From: Deltaproteobacteria bacterium
GTDB lineage: Bacteria; Desulfobacterota; Desulfuromonadia; Geobacterales; DSM-12255
Length of the DNA stretch: 12,124 nt
Reading direction: 5' to 3'
Assembly: GCA_017861215.1 (NCBI GenBank)
Contig: JAGFXN010000027.1
Coordinates: 1-12,124, forward strand
The translations under genes and the position numbers were made by a program. Under the pieces are notes generated by a model, which was given only the letters and a program-made list of their open reading frames with translations, was not told the origin of the DNA and did not search any database. Below, piece by piece: positions 1 to 6,252 of the stretch. Within the stretch, counting starts at the first letter, position 1. Each line of letters starts with the position of its first letter.

Positions 1-140
1 CATGCTCCTGGGCGATCTTCGAGATCTCCAGATGATCCCTGATGATGTAGCTCTGCCCCTCCAGCGTGAATGTCCAGGTGCCGTCGCCGTTGTCGCGGCA
101 GCTCTCAATCAGGGTTTCGAAAAGTGCGGTCTTGACCATA
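1..140 (-). pseudogene. 5' part of a small unknown protein, apparently frameshifted; runs off the left edge
   Basis: Read on the minus strand, an ATG at 140 follows a good ribosome-binding site (AAAGGTGA, about 7 nt upstream). The ATG frame stops after 11 codons. A +1 shift inside a run of five T's (five A's at 120-124 on the plus strand) opens a frame that continues without a stop to the edge. That frame has protein-like composition (an N-terminal MVKTALFETLIESC, then a DNGDGTWTF stretch and a GQSYIIRDH stretch). The shifted frame has no ATG, GTG or TTG of its own between its upstream stop and the start of this protein-like stretch. Either the gene is broken, the sequence has an indel error in the homopolymer, or the reading is a coincidence. 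I recognise no family. It lies 72 nt downstream of the YHS gene on the same strand and could be co-transcribed with it. Confidence 0.4.
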
Positions 141-212
141 TTGAATCACCTTTAGCCTCTTCTTTTCAGGCAGTACAGGTTAGTAACGGGCATGAGCGTG
201 ACCGGCGCGGAG

Positions 213-674
213 TCATTGTCCGCTGGTCAATTGCAACCAGTTTGTATCGGCCTTTTTGATGTTGCCGGGAATATCTCTGCTCCATTTTTCATACGCTGCC
301 ATGCTGCAGTTCAGGTAAAGCTTCCCGTTAACGATCTTCCATACTTCTGGATCGGTAACCGCTTTGCGCGCCTCCGTCATGGCCCAGGCACAATAACCGT
401 CATATTGCGGGGCATATTTCTCGGGACTGGTCGCAAATAGATCCCTGTTCTCTCTGGTCAGGAAATGCCAGGTCAGGTTATGCCACTGGAAGGTAAATGC
501 CTCGTTGCCTTTGAGGGCCTTACCGGACTGGAAATATGCGACGGTATCATACCCCTTGATGGCTGCATCCGCCGCCGGTGACATCTCGGCGGCAATAGCG
601 CCGAATCCATGCAGCAGTAGTACTGCACACAAGAAAAACATTGGCATCTTTTTGGTGAAGTTTGGTGCTTTCAT
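213..674 (-). CDS. Exported YHS-domain protein
   Basis: 153 residues. An N-terminal signal sequence (charged KAPNFTKK, then hydrophobic 11-28) probably ends near AIAA-E at 29-30, so the protein should act in the periplasm or be membrane-tethered. A YHS domain spans about 41-92 (GYDTVAYF at 41-48, EKYAPQYDGYCAWAM at 85-99), followed by the usual extension with WKIVNGKLYLN (112-122) and DIPGNIKKAD (134-143). This layout is the standard exported YHS protein of proteobacteria. The family is often found with metal-related proteins, but its biochemical role is not established. The ATG at 674 is chosen over the longer open frame (to 791) because it has a GGGAGG ribosome-binding site about 9 nt upstream and puts the signal peptide at the terminus; the upstream 39 residues look non-coding. 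It lies 82 nt downstream of the DUF2238 gene on the same strand, so co-transcription is possible. Confidence 0.88.
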   Translation of the reverse strand: MKAPNFTKKMPMFFLCAVLLLHGFGAIAAEMSPAADAAIKGYDTVAYFQSGKALKGNEAFTFQWHNLTWHFLTRENRDLFATSPEKYAPQYDGYCAWAMTEARKAVTDPEVWKIVNGKLYLNCSMAAYEKWSRDIPGNIKKADTNWLQLTSGQ

Positions 675-756
675 ATCCGTCTGCCTCCCAGTATCTATTT
701 CCCAGGGTCGTGGGTGCTGTGCTGCTATAGACCTGCCCCCTCTATTAGCCCATCTA

Positions 757-1491
757 TTACTCCTTGCGTCGCTCCTGCAACATCTTGGCAATCTCCTCTT
801 CGCCGAGGGGGGCCTGCCGCTTCACCCGCAAGCTCTCAGCCAGTTCCCGAGCAAAATCCCGCTGCAGGTAAACGTTGATCGCTGCCGTCAGGAGCATGGC
901 AATGATCGCGCCGAGCATGGCCAAAGCCATGTCCTTGTGGGCGTCCCACACATCCCCCTGAGTCCCCAGGTATGCCACCCCGAGGTCGCCACCGAACAGT
1001 TCCGCCGCCCCCCATTCGAATAACTCGAAGAGCATGGACGTAGCCATCGTCACGTCAAGGGGCAGGTAATAGCCCCACACACCGCGTACGTCCGCCACCC
1101 TCAGGAAGACCTCACGGATCGGATAGGCGAGAAGAAAGCCGAAGGAGAAGTGAGCGAGCCGGTCGAAGTGGTTGCGTTCAAGACCAAGGAATCCGTTGAG
1201 GGTGGAACCGGTCATGCTGCTGAACCACGCATCATAGGGGACCTTGGCGTATGTGTAGTGGGCGCCTACCTCATGGAGGCAGAGAAAAATGAAGATGGCT
1301 GTGTAGGAAATGCGCGAGAGGGGGAACTTCTTCCGGGACAGAACCAGCACCGGCACGATGAAGATGACGAGGACGTTCTCCAACGCCCAGTCCTTGCGGT
1401 CGAGAGGTGCTATGGCGAGGGCCGCCCAGACCAGCAGAAAAAGCGCACCGAGCACCAGGAACCAGCGGCGGGTTTTCTCTCCAACCTCCAT
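757..1491 (-). CDS. DUF2238/YjdF-like integral membrane protein
   Basis: 244 residues with about six predicted membrane helices (roughly 9-29, 37-52, 62-81, 112-132, 140-162, 187-207) and a charged cytoplasmic-type tail rich in Arg and Glu (211-244). Family hallmarks of DUF2238 (E. coli YjdF) are visible: HEVGAHYTY at 73-81, RNHFDRLAHF at 106-115, ELFEW at 156-160 and GTQGDVWDAHKDM at 176-188. The conserved His, Glu and Asp residues around the helices suggest a buried polar or metal site, but the function is unknown. The ATG at 1491 has only a weak ribosome-binding site; it is chosen because it places the first helix directly after a short charged N-terminus and no better start follows. A possible sigma-70 promoter lies about 120 nt upstream. 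The exported YHS gene follows on the same strand. Confidence 0.85.
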   Translation of the reverse strand: MEVGEKTRRWFLVLGALFLLVWAALAIAPLDRKDWALENVLVIFIVPVLVLSRKKFPLSRISYTAIFIFLCLHEVGAHYTYAKVPYDAWFSSMTGSTLNGFLGLERNHFDRLAHFSFGFLLAYPIREVFLRVADVRGVWGYYLPLDVTMATSMLFELFEWGAAELFGGDLGVAYLGTQGDVWDAHKDMALAMLGAIIAMLLTAAINVYLQRDFARELAESLRVKRQAPLGEEEIAKMLQERRKE

Positions 1492-1617
1492 GGTGCCAGC
1501 AGCTGCAATAGTGCATTCTTCTGCTCATTCTGGTTCCTCCGTCCCTGGTTCCCGGGATTTCCCTTGATTGCAGGTCTGGTTTCTATCTGGTACAGGTGTA
1601 TTGATTTGGTTTTGAAT

Positions 1618-1646
1618 ATTATCATCATTCATATTTGTTTTGTCGT
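1618..1646 (-). promoter_or_regulatory. Possible sigma-70 promoter for the DUF2238-YHS genes
   Basis: On the minus strand, ACGACA (complement of 1641-1646) and GATAAT (complement of 1618-1623) are separated by 17 nt. The -10 matches the consensus at 5 of 6 positions and the -35 at 4 of 6. Transcription would start near 1611, giving a leader of about 120 nt before the ATG at 1491. The -35 box lies inside the left copy of the 19-bp direct repeat (1638-1656). Confidence 0.35.
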
Positions 1647-1656
1647 CGTACGGGGC
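1638..1656. repeat. Left copy of an imperfect 19-bp direct repeat
   Basis: TTTTGTCGTCGTACGGGGC matches 2453-2471 (TTTTGTCGTCCAACGGGGC) at 17 of 19 positions in the same orientation; the two differences are adjacent (GT versus CA). The copies bracket the A+T-rich toxin-antitoxin segment, about 815 bp apart. This could be the trace of an insertion or recombination event, or a shared upstream regulatory element, since each copy lies upstream of a minus-strand gene. Confidence 0.5.
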
Positions 1657-1659
1657 TGA

Positions 1660-1686
1660 GGGTGTGCGGGCTGCACCGCACTACCC
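1660..1686. repeat. Inverted repeat upstream of the DUF2238 promoter
   Basis: GGGT (1660-1663) and GTGCGG (1664-1669) pair with CCGCAC (1676-1681) and ACCC (1683-1686), with a single unpaired T at 1682 and a 6-nt loop. Ten base pairs are possible. No T-run follows directly on either strand, so it is not a classic terminator. Its place just upstream of a candidate -35 box would suit a regulator site, or it may be a second transcription stop after the toxin gene. Confidence 0.4.
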
Positions 1687-1721
1687 GATTGGACACTTTC
1701 TTTATGTGTAAATAAAAGGAA

Positions 1722-1754
1722 AGGCTATTTCCTGAATATTTTCAAAAATAGCCT
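1722..1754. terminator. Rho-independent terminator after the toxin-antitoxin genes, possibly bidirectional
   Basis: AGGCTATTT (1722-1730) pairs perfectly with AAATAGCCT (1746-1754). Inside, TGAA (1733-1736) and TTCA (1741-1744) extend the stem across a small internal loop, leaving a TATT tetraloop. On the minus strand the stem is followed by a T-rich run (complement of 1709-1721), as expected for a terminator downstream of the toxin stop at 1786. On the plus strand a CTCTTCTTTTC tail also follows, so it could work in both directions. Confidence 0.65.
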
Positions 1755-1785
1755 CTCTTCTTTTCGTGTCCGCACTCATCATTTC

Positions 1786-2085
1786 CTAATCGGCTGATTC
1801 ATTCAGCCGCAATAGTCGATGCCCTTCAAAAACGGTAAGTATTTCAATTCGATCACCATTCAAACGGTAGACAATGCGATATCCTCGGTAAATGAGCTCT
1901 CGAATGTTAGGATTGCCTATTTCTGGTACTGTCCTCCCGCTTCTCCGGTTATCAGACAAAATAGCCTCTGCATGATCAATTAGGGCATCGACAAACCGGA
2001 TAGCGCGCTCCACACTGTCACGTGCAATGAACTCCTCTATATCTACCAGATTTTCGCCAGCTTCCCGTGACCACGTTACGCTCAT
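1786..2085 (-). CDS. parE: RelE/ParE-family toxin of a type II toxin-antitoxin module
   Basis: 99 residues, the normal size for the ParE/RelE superfamily. The N-terminus (VTWSREAGENLVDIEEFIARDS) has the helical hairpin pattern of the family. The C-terminal half has the conserved strands GNPNIRELIYRGYRIVYRL (57-75) and IEILTVFEGHRLL (80-92), closest in style to ParE, whose members typically poison gyrase; RelE-type mRNA interferases share the fold, so the target is not settled here. The ATG at 2085 overlaps the antitoxin stop by 4 nt (ATGA), giving translational coupling. Base composition is A+T-richer than the flanking metabolic genes, in keeping with a mobile, horizontally spread module. A strong hairpin terminator follows about 30 nt downstream. 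The symbol names the family rather than a proven ortholog. Confidence 0.85.
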   Translation of the reverse strand: MSVTWSREAGENLVDIEEFIARDSVERAIRFVDALIDHAEAILSDNRRSGRTVPEIGNPNIRELIYRGYRIVYRLNGDRIEILTVFEGHRLLRLNESAD

Positions 2086-2372
2086 GGATTGTCCACACTT
2101 CTTCGTGCTTGTAGAGATTTCCGTAACTCGTCAGTCGTTTGGGTCTGCCCATTTTCTGCATCCGAAATTCCCCTCTCAACAGAATCGAGAAATGATTTTC
2201 GGTACACCAGTTCATCATAATCTGAAGCGGACAATAGCACTCCTGCAGGTTTGCTGTTTTGGGTAATGATAAGTGGATGTCTAGATGTCTGAAGTGTTTT
2301 GAACCACTTGGAAATATTGGTTTTAAATTCTGCAATTGGGACAATGTCATTACTGATTGAAATTGTTCTCAT
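2082..2372 (-). CDS. Phd/YefM-family antitoxin
   Basis: 96 residues. The N-terminal half has the Phd/YefM DNA-binding fold pattern: IVPIAEFKTNISKWFKTL (10-27), then RHPLIITQNSKPAGVLLSASDYDEL (31-55), where the ITQNSKPAGVLL strand and the S-x-x-D-Y-D-x-L turn are typical. The C-terminal half (SFLDSVERGISDAENGQ and the tail rich in Lys, Arg and Gln) is the expected flexible toxin-neutralising region. The antitoxin comes first and the toxin second, the usual order for autoregulated modules. The start is supported by AAGGAG 8 nt upstream of the ATG at 2372. By family precedent the antitoxin and toxin-antitoxin complex should repress the promoter directly upstream. Confidence 0.88.
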   Translation of the reverse strand: MRTISISNDIVPIAEFKTNISKWFKTLQTSRHPLIITQNSKPAGVLLSASDYDELVYRKSFLDSVERGISDAENGQTQTTDELRKSLQARRSVDNP

Positions 2373-2390
2373 TATTATTGCTCCTTATAT

Positions 2391-2426
2391 AGATTTTATT
2401 ATAGTCAAAATATAGGCCAATAAAAC
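2391..2426 (-). promoter_or_regulatory. Promoter of the toxin-antitoxin operon
   Basis: A perfect TATAAT -10 box on the minus strand (complement of 2398-2403) lies 25 nt from the antitoxin ATG, with AAGGAG between them. The -35 region is poor (best TTTTAT or GTTTTA near 2420-2426), which is common for promoters that are controlled by their own product. The A+T-rich sequence around the -10 has several short partial palindromes, none convincing enough to be named as the operator. Confidence 0.5.
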
Positions 2427-2452
2427 GATCAATGCAAGTGCTCAGTTTCATT

Positions 2453-2471
2453 TTTTGTCGTCCAACGGGGC
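2453..2471. repeat. Right copy of the imperfect 19-bp direct repeat
   Basis: Same orientation as 1638-1656, 17 of 19 bases identical. It lies about 50 bp upstream of the antitoxin -10 box and directly beside a G+C-rich stretch with further inverted repeats (GGCCGGCC at 2469-2476, the hairpin at 2486-2506, and CGTC-TATG-GACG at 2511-2522). The abrupt change from A+T-rich to G+C-rich sequence at this point suggests a junction. Confidence 0.5.
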
Positions 2472-2485
2472 CGGCCATGACCCGC

Positions 2486-2506
2486 CCGCCCAGTCTTTTC
2501 GGGCGG
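2486..2506. repeat. Hairpin in the spacer between the antitoxin and malQ
   Basis: CCGCCC (2486-2491) pairs with GGGCGG (2501-2506) around a 9-nt loop. No T-run follows on either strand, so a terminator role is doubtful. The whole spacer 2373-2652 contains the toxin-antitoxin promoter, a direct-repeat copy, this hairpin, and near malQ a TAGTA...TACTA inverted repeat (about 2615-2634). I found no convincing sigma-70 or sigma-54 promoter for malQ in it and no intact gene. Confidence 0.4.
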
Positions 2507-2652
2507 TCGGCGTCTATGGACGTGGTTAGGCAGTGTCTTTCAGGTAGTACTTGTAGTAGTATCTCAGTTAATGATTGAAGCAAATGTATACGCACGATTG
2601 CAAACAGGGCAGGATGTAGTATCTTTACTGGTACTATTCAGGGGGACAGTCC

Positions 2653-4143
2653 ATGCACGACAAACGCAGAAGCGGCATACTCCTGCACCCGACATCCCTG
2701 CCGGGTCCGGACGGCAGCGGCACTCTCGGTGAGGAGGCTTTCCGCTTTGTGGATGTGCTGGCTGCTGCCGGGCAGACGCTCTGGCAGATTCTGCCCCTCG
2801 GCCCGCCCGGCTGCGGCAATTCGCCCTACTCCTGCTTTTCGGCATTTGCCGGTAATCCGCTGCTGATTGATCTGCGTCAGGTTGCTGCTGACGGTGATCT
2901 GGAGCTGAGCGACCTGCAGGCTTTCCCGCATGCCGGCCGGATAGATTTTCCCGCGGTGACCGGCTACAAGCTGCCGCTGCTGAGGAAGGCTGCCGAGCGG
3001 TTTTTTGCAGCAGGAGAGCAGTCGCGCCGGCAGGAGTTCTGGCGCTTCTGCGATGCAACCTTCTGGCTGCAGGATTATGCGCTCTATGCAGCCCTGAAGA
3101 GCCATTTCAAGGGGCAGGGGTGGAACAGCTGGCCGGATAGGATCAGAGGCCGTGAACCAAGCGCCTGTGAACAGTATGGCGAACTGCTCGGCAGCGACAT
3201 CGGCTTTCACAAATATCTGCAGTGGCAGTTTTCGCGGCAGTGGCAGCGGCTGAAACAGCATGCCAATGAGCGTGGCCTGCTGATCTTCGGCGACGCGCCG
3301 ATCTTTGTCGCCCACGACTCTGCCGATGTCTGGTGCAATCAGCATATCTTCATGCTTGCTGCCGACGGAAACCCGCTGGCCGTCGCCGGGGTGCCGCCCG
3401 ACTATTTCAGCAAGACGGGCCAGCGCTGGGGAAATCCGCTCTATAACTGGGAAGCTCTGGCTGCCGACGATTACAGCTGGTGGCTGGCGCGCCTCAGGAG
3501 TGATCTGGCGCTGTACGATATGCTCCGCATCGACCATTTCCGAGGCTTTGAAGCCTACTGGGAGATCCCGGCTGGTGAGCGGACCGCTGTCACCGGGCGC
3601 TGGGTCAAAGGCCCGGGAGCCGCTTTCTTTGACAGGGTGCAGAGCAGTTGCGGCGAGCTGCCGATCATTGCCGAAGATCTCGGTGTCATCACGCCCGAGG
3701 TTGAAACGCTGCGCGACCGCTACGCCTTTCCCGGCATGAGGATTCTGCAGTTTGCATTTGACAGTGATGCCGACAACTCCTACCTGCCGCACAACCATAT
3801 ACCCGGCTGCGTAGCCTATACCGGCACCCACGACAACGACACGACAACCGGCTGGTTCAGCGCTCAGCCGCAGGAGAAAAGAGAGCGGATCTGCAACTAC
3901 CTGCGCTGCCTGCCTGCCGAGGCGCCCTGGCAGCTGGTCCGGGCCGCGCTGGCATCCGTTGCCCGCTATGCGGTCATCCCGCTGCAGGACCTGCTCGGCC
4001 TGGACAGTGCCGCCCGGATGAACATTCCGGGTGTTGCCGACGGGAACTGGGGGTGGCGGATGCCTCCGGATTATGAACAAGAGGAGAATATCGGCCGGCT
4101 GCGCGAGCTGACGGCAATGTACAACAGGAATGGTCAGCAATAG
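2653..4143 (+). CDS. malQ: 4-alpha-glucanotransferase (amylomaltase, GH77)
   Basis: 496 residues, full length for bacterial GH77 amylomaltases. It transfers alpha-1,4-glucan segments between maltooligosaccharides in the cytoplasm, working in glycogen and maltodextrin turnover. The GH77 signature runs through the protein: RRSGILLHPTSLPG (5-18), WQILPLGPPG (44-53), GNSPYSCFSAFAGNP (55-69), FGDAPIFVAHDSADVW (212-227), GVPPDYFSKTGQRWGNPLYNW (246-266). By family comparison, the nucleophile is Asp294 in LRIDHFRG, the acid/base is Glu341 in IIAEDLG, and the transition-state Asp is Asp394 in YTGTHDND. All three are present, so the enzyme should be active. The ATG at 2653 follows AGGGGG about 7 nt upstream. 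No other glycogen or maltose gene is adjacent, so it sits outside a mal operon here; metY follows 66 nt later on the same strand. Confidence 0.97.
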   Translation: MHDKRRSGILLHPTSLPGPDGSGTLGEEAFRFVDVLAAAGQTLWQILPLGPPGCGNSPYSCFSAFAGNPLLIDLRQVAADGDLELSDLQAFPHAGRIDFPAVTGYKLPLLRKAAERFFAAGEQSRRQEFWRFCDATFWLQDYALYAALKSHFKGQGWNSWPDRIRGREPSACEQYGELLGSDIGFHKYLQWQFSRQWQRLKQHANERGLLIFGDAPIFVAHDSADVWCNQHIFMLAADGNPLAVAGVPPDYFSKTGQRWGNPLYNWEALAADDYSWWLARLRSDLALYDMLRIDHFRGFEAYWEIPAGERTAVTGRWVKGPGAAFFDRVQSSCGELPIIAEDLGVITPEVETLRDRYAFPGMRILQFAFDSDADNSYLPHNHIPGCVAYTGTHDNDTTTGWFSAQPQEKRERICNYLRCLPAEAPWQLVRAALASVARYAVIPLQDLLGLDSAARMNIPGVADGNWGWRMPPDYEQEENIGRLRELTAMYNRNGQQ

Positions 4144-4180
4144 CGGTTGAATTTTGCACATCGATTTGCTAGGGTTTAAC

Positions 4181-4186
4181 TACAAT
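4181..4186 (+). promoter_or_regulatory. Possible -10 box upstream of metY
   Basis: TACAAT matches TATAAT at 5 of 6 positions and would place transcription start about 17 nt before the metY ATG. No good -35 element sits at 16-18 nt, so metY may instead be read from upstream. The 66-nt gap is too short for a SAM riboswitch. Confidence 0.25.
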
Positions 4187-4209
4187 ATCGCACAGAAAGG
4201 AAAACCATC

Positions 4210-5493
4210 ATGCCTGAAAACCAGTTCAAATTTGATACCCTTGCCCTGCACGCCGGGCATACTCCCGATGGGACGACCCTCTCCCGCGCCGTCCCCATCT
4301 ACCAGACAGCTTCCTACATGTTCAAAAGTTCGGAGCATGCCGCCAATCTCTTTGGCCTCAAGGAGTTCGGCAACATCTATACCCGGCTGATGAACCCGAC
4401 CACCGATGTGCTCGAGAAGCGCCTGGCCGCCCTCGATGGCGGCGTCGGCGCCCTGGCGGTCGCTTCCGGCCAGGCGGCCACCACCTATGCGGTCCTCAAT
4501 ATTACCGGCGCCGGCCAGAATATCGTCTCCACCTCCTACCTCTACGGCGGGACCTATACCCTGTTTCACTACACCCTGCAGCGCCTCGGCATCAAGGTCA
4601 AGTTCGTCGATACCTCCAATCCGGAGAACGTCCGTAAGGCGATCGATGCCAATACCCGCCTGGTCTACATGGAGTCGGTGGGCAATCCGAAAAACAATGT
4701 GGATGATTTTGAAGCAATTGCCAAGGTTGCCCATGACGCCGGCATCCCGTTCGTGGTGGACAACACCGTGACCACCCCCTACCTGTTCAAGCCGCTGCAG
4801 CACGGCGCCGACATCGTCGTCTACTCCCTTACCAAGTTCATCGGCGGCCACGGCACCAGCATCGGCGGGGCTGTTGTCGACGGCGGCACTTTCCCGTGGA
4901 ACAACGGCAAGTTCCCCGAACTGGCCGAACCGGACCCCTCCTACCACGGTCTCAACTACTGGGAGGCGCTCGGCAGCCTTGCCTACATTCTCAAGATGCG
5001 GCTGACCCTGCTCAGGGATATGGGGGCCTGCCTGTCGCCGTTCAATGCGTTCCAGTTTATCCAGGGGATCGAGACCCTGCATCTGCGGGTGGCGCGTCAC
5101 GTGGAGAATGCCCAGAAAGTCGCCGAATGGCTGGAAAAGCATCCGCTGGTCTCCTGGGTGAATTACGCCGGGCTCCCCAGTCACCCGGATCATGCCCGGG
5201 CAAAGAAATATCTGCCGAAAGGGGCCGGTGCCATCATCGGTTTCGGGATCAAGGGGGGGTTGGAAGCCGGCAAGAAATTCATCGACAATGTGAAGCTGCT
5301 TTCCCATCTGGCCAACATCGGCGACGCCAAGTCACTGGTAATCCATCCCGCTTCCACCACCCATCAGCAGCTGACCGCAGCGGAGCAGGTTTCCACCGGC
5401 GTGACCGCCGACTTCATCCGTCTCTCGGTCGGGCTGGAGGATGTAAGCGACATTATTGCCGATCTGGAGCAGGCGCTGCAGGTGTCGCAGTAG
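4210..5493 (+). CDS. metY: O-acetylhomoserine sulfhydrylase (aminocarboxypropyltransferase), PLP-dependent
   Basis: 427 residues, typical of the MetY branch of the Cys/Met-metabolism PLP enzymes (MetB and MetC are nearer 380-400). It makes homocysteine from O-acetylhomoserine and sulfide in direct-sulfhydrylation methionine synthesis. Family features: LALHAGHTPD (11-20), the phosphate-binding Y57 and R59 in NIYTRLMNPT, ASGQAA (85-90), ESVGNPKNNV (155-164), Asp184 in VVDNTVTTPYL (pairs with the PLP nitrogen) and the PLP lysine Lys209 in YSLTKFIGGHGTSIGG. The C-terminus has the conserved SLVIHPASTTHQQL and FIRLSVGLEDVSDIIADLEQAL segments. The MetY-type insertion around 225-245 (PWNNGKFPELAEPDPSYHGLNY) favours MetY over cystathionine gamma-synthase. 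The ATG at 4210 has AAAGGA upstream. The FKBP gene follows after 57 nt on the same strand. Confidence 0.95.
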   Translation: MPENQFKFDTLALHAGHTPDGTTLSRAVPIYQTASYMFKSSEHAANLFGLKEFGNIYTRLMNPTTDVLEKRLAALDGGVGALAVASGQAATTYAVLNITGAGQNIVSTSYLYGGTYTLFHYTLQRLGIKVKFVDTSNPENVRKAIDANTRLVYMESVGNPKNNVDDFEAIAKVAHDAGIPFVVDNTVTTPYLFKPLQHGADIVVYSLTKFIGGHGTSIGGAVVDGGTFPWNNGKFPELAEPDPSYHGLNYWEALGSLAYILKMRLTLLRDMGACLSPFNAFQFIQGIETLHLRVARHVENAQKVAEWLEKHPLVSWVNYAGLPSHPDHARAKKYLPKGAGAIIGFGIKGGLEAGKKFIDNVKLLSHLANIGDAKSLVIHPASTTHQQLTAAEQVSTGVTADFIRLSVGLEDVSDIIADLEQALQVSQ

Positions 5494-5550
5494 CAGTCGT
5501 CCCGACAACAGGTCATAGCCTGTCACCAACAGAGAACAAAGGAGAGTTGC

Positions 5551-6234
5551 ATGAATATTGTCAGAAAAATTTCAGTTGTCTCGGTACTAGCTTCACTGCT
5601 GTTTGCGCTGCCTGCGTTTGCCCAGCAGGCTCCGGAAACGGAGGAACAGAAGACCCTCTATGCGATCGGCCTGATTATCGCCCGGCAGCTCGGGGTGTTC
5701 AATCTTGCACCGGGCGAGCTTGACTGGGTCAAGGCCGGGTTGACCGATGCGGCAACCGGCGGCAAGCCTGCGGTCGATGCTGCCGCATACAACGACAAGG
5801 TGCAGGAGCTTGCCAAGGCGCGCCGCAAGGCTCAGGGCGACAAGCAGGCCGCAGCCGGCAAGGAATTGCAGACCACAGCCGCCGCAGAGAAGGGGGCGAT
5901 TAAAACCGGTTCAGGAATGATCTACCTCTCCCTCAAGGAGGGGACCGGCGCAGCTCCGCTGCTCACGGATACGGTCAAAGTGCATTACCGCGGCACCCTT
6001 GTTGACGGCAAAGAGTTCGACAGTTCCTACAAGCGCAACAAGCCGCTGGATTTCAGGCTTGACGGTGTCATCAAGTGCTGGACAGAGGGGCTGCAGAAGA
6101 TGAAGCCGGGCGGCAAGGCAAAGCTGGTCTGTCCGCCCGCCACAGCCTATGGCGATAGCGGCGCCGGTGATATGATCCTCCCGGGAGCGACCCTTGTTTT
6201 CGAGGTGGAGCTGCTTGAGGTCGTCAAGAAATAG
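5551..6234 (+). CDS. Secreted FKBP-type peptidyl-prolyl cis-trans isomerase (FkpA/Mip-like)
   Basis: 227 residues. A signal peptide (1-24, ending AFA with Gln25 next) sends it to the periplasm. Residues about 30-115 form an Ala/Lys/Gln-rich helical region like the dimerisation domain of FkpA and Mip. The FKBP domain covers about 128-225: VKVHYRGTLVDGKEFDSSY (142-160) and ATLVFEVELLEV (213-224). By alignment with FKBP12, the active-site residues are Tyr146, Phe156, Asp157, Val173, Ile174, Trp177, Tyr200 and Phe217, all kept. Odd points: the usual Gly before the Trp is Cys176 (VIKCW), and a second Cys194 sits in the strand leading to Tyr200, which could allow a disulfide near the active site. 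AAGGAG lies upstream of the ATG. It catalyses prolyl isomerisation during folding of exported proteins; clients are unknown. The histidine kinase gene starts 18 nt later. Confidence 0.92.
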   Translation: MNIVRKISVVSVLASLLFALPAFAQQAPETEEQKTLYAIGLIIARQLGVFNLAPGELDWVKAGLTDAATGGKPAVDAAAYNDKVQELAKARRKAQGDKQAAAGKELQTTAAAEKGAIKTGSGMIYLSLKEGTGAAPLLTDTVKVHYRGTLVDGKEFDSSYKRNKPLDFRLDGVIKCWTEGLQKMKPGGKAKLVCPPATAYGDSGAGDMILPGATLVFEVELLEVVKK

Positions 6235-6252
6235 CGGCAGCGGGTCAGACTG

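Noticed and set aside
2..259. 85-codon plus-strand open frame at the left edge
   Set aside because: It runs antisense to a minus-strand frame with a good ribosome-binding site and overlaps the end of the YHS gene; no family signature.
675..791. 39-residue N-terminal extension of the YHS protein
   Set aside because: It precedes a good ribosome-binding site and a signal peptide, and its composition looks non-coding.
2638..4161. 507-codon open frame on the minus strand opposite malQ
   Set aside because: It is a mirror of malQ coding in G+C-rich sequence; malQ has all GH77 motifs and the antisense product has no recognisable domain.
4144..4209. SAM riboswitch or T-box upstream of metY
   Set aside because: The whole gap is 66 nt and shows no terminator/antiterminator pair or conserved riboswitch core.
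4180..5307. 375-codon minus-strand open frame opposite metY
   Set aside because: Antisense shadow of a fully conserved PLP enzyme; no ribosome-binding site or family signature.
5506..5525. ACAGG-tcatag-CCTGT hairpin between metY and the FKBP gene as a terminator
   Set aside because: Only five base pairs and no T-run; the genes may be co-transcribed through it.
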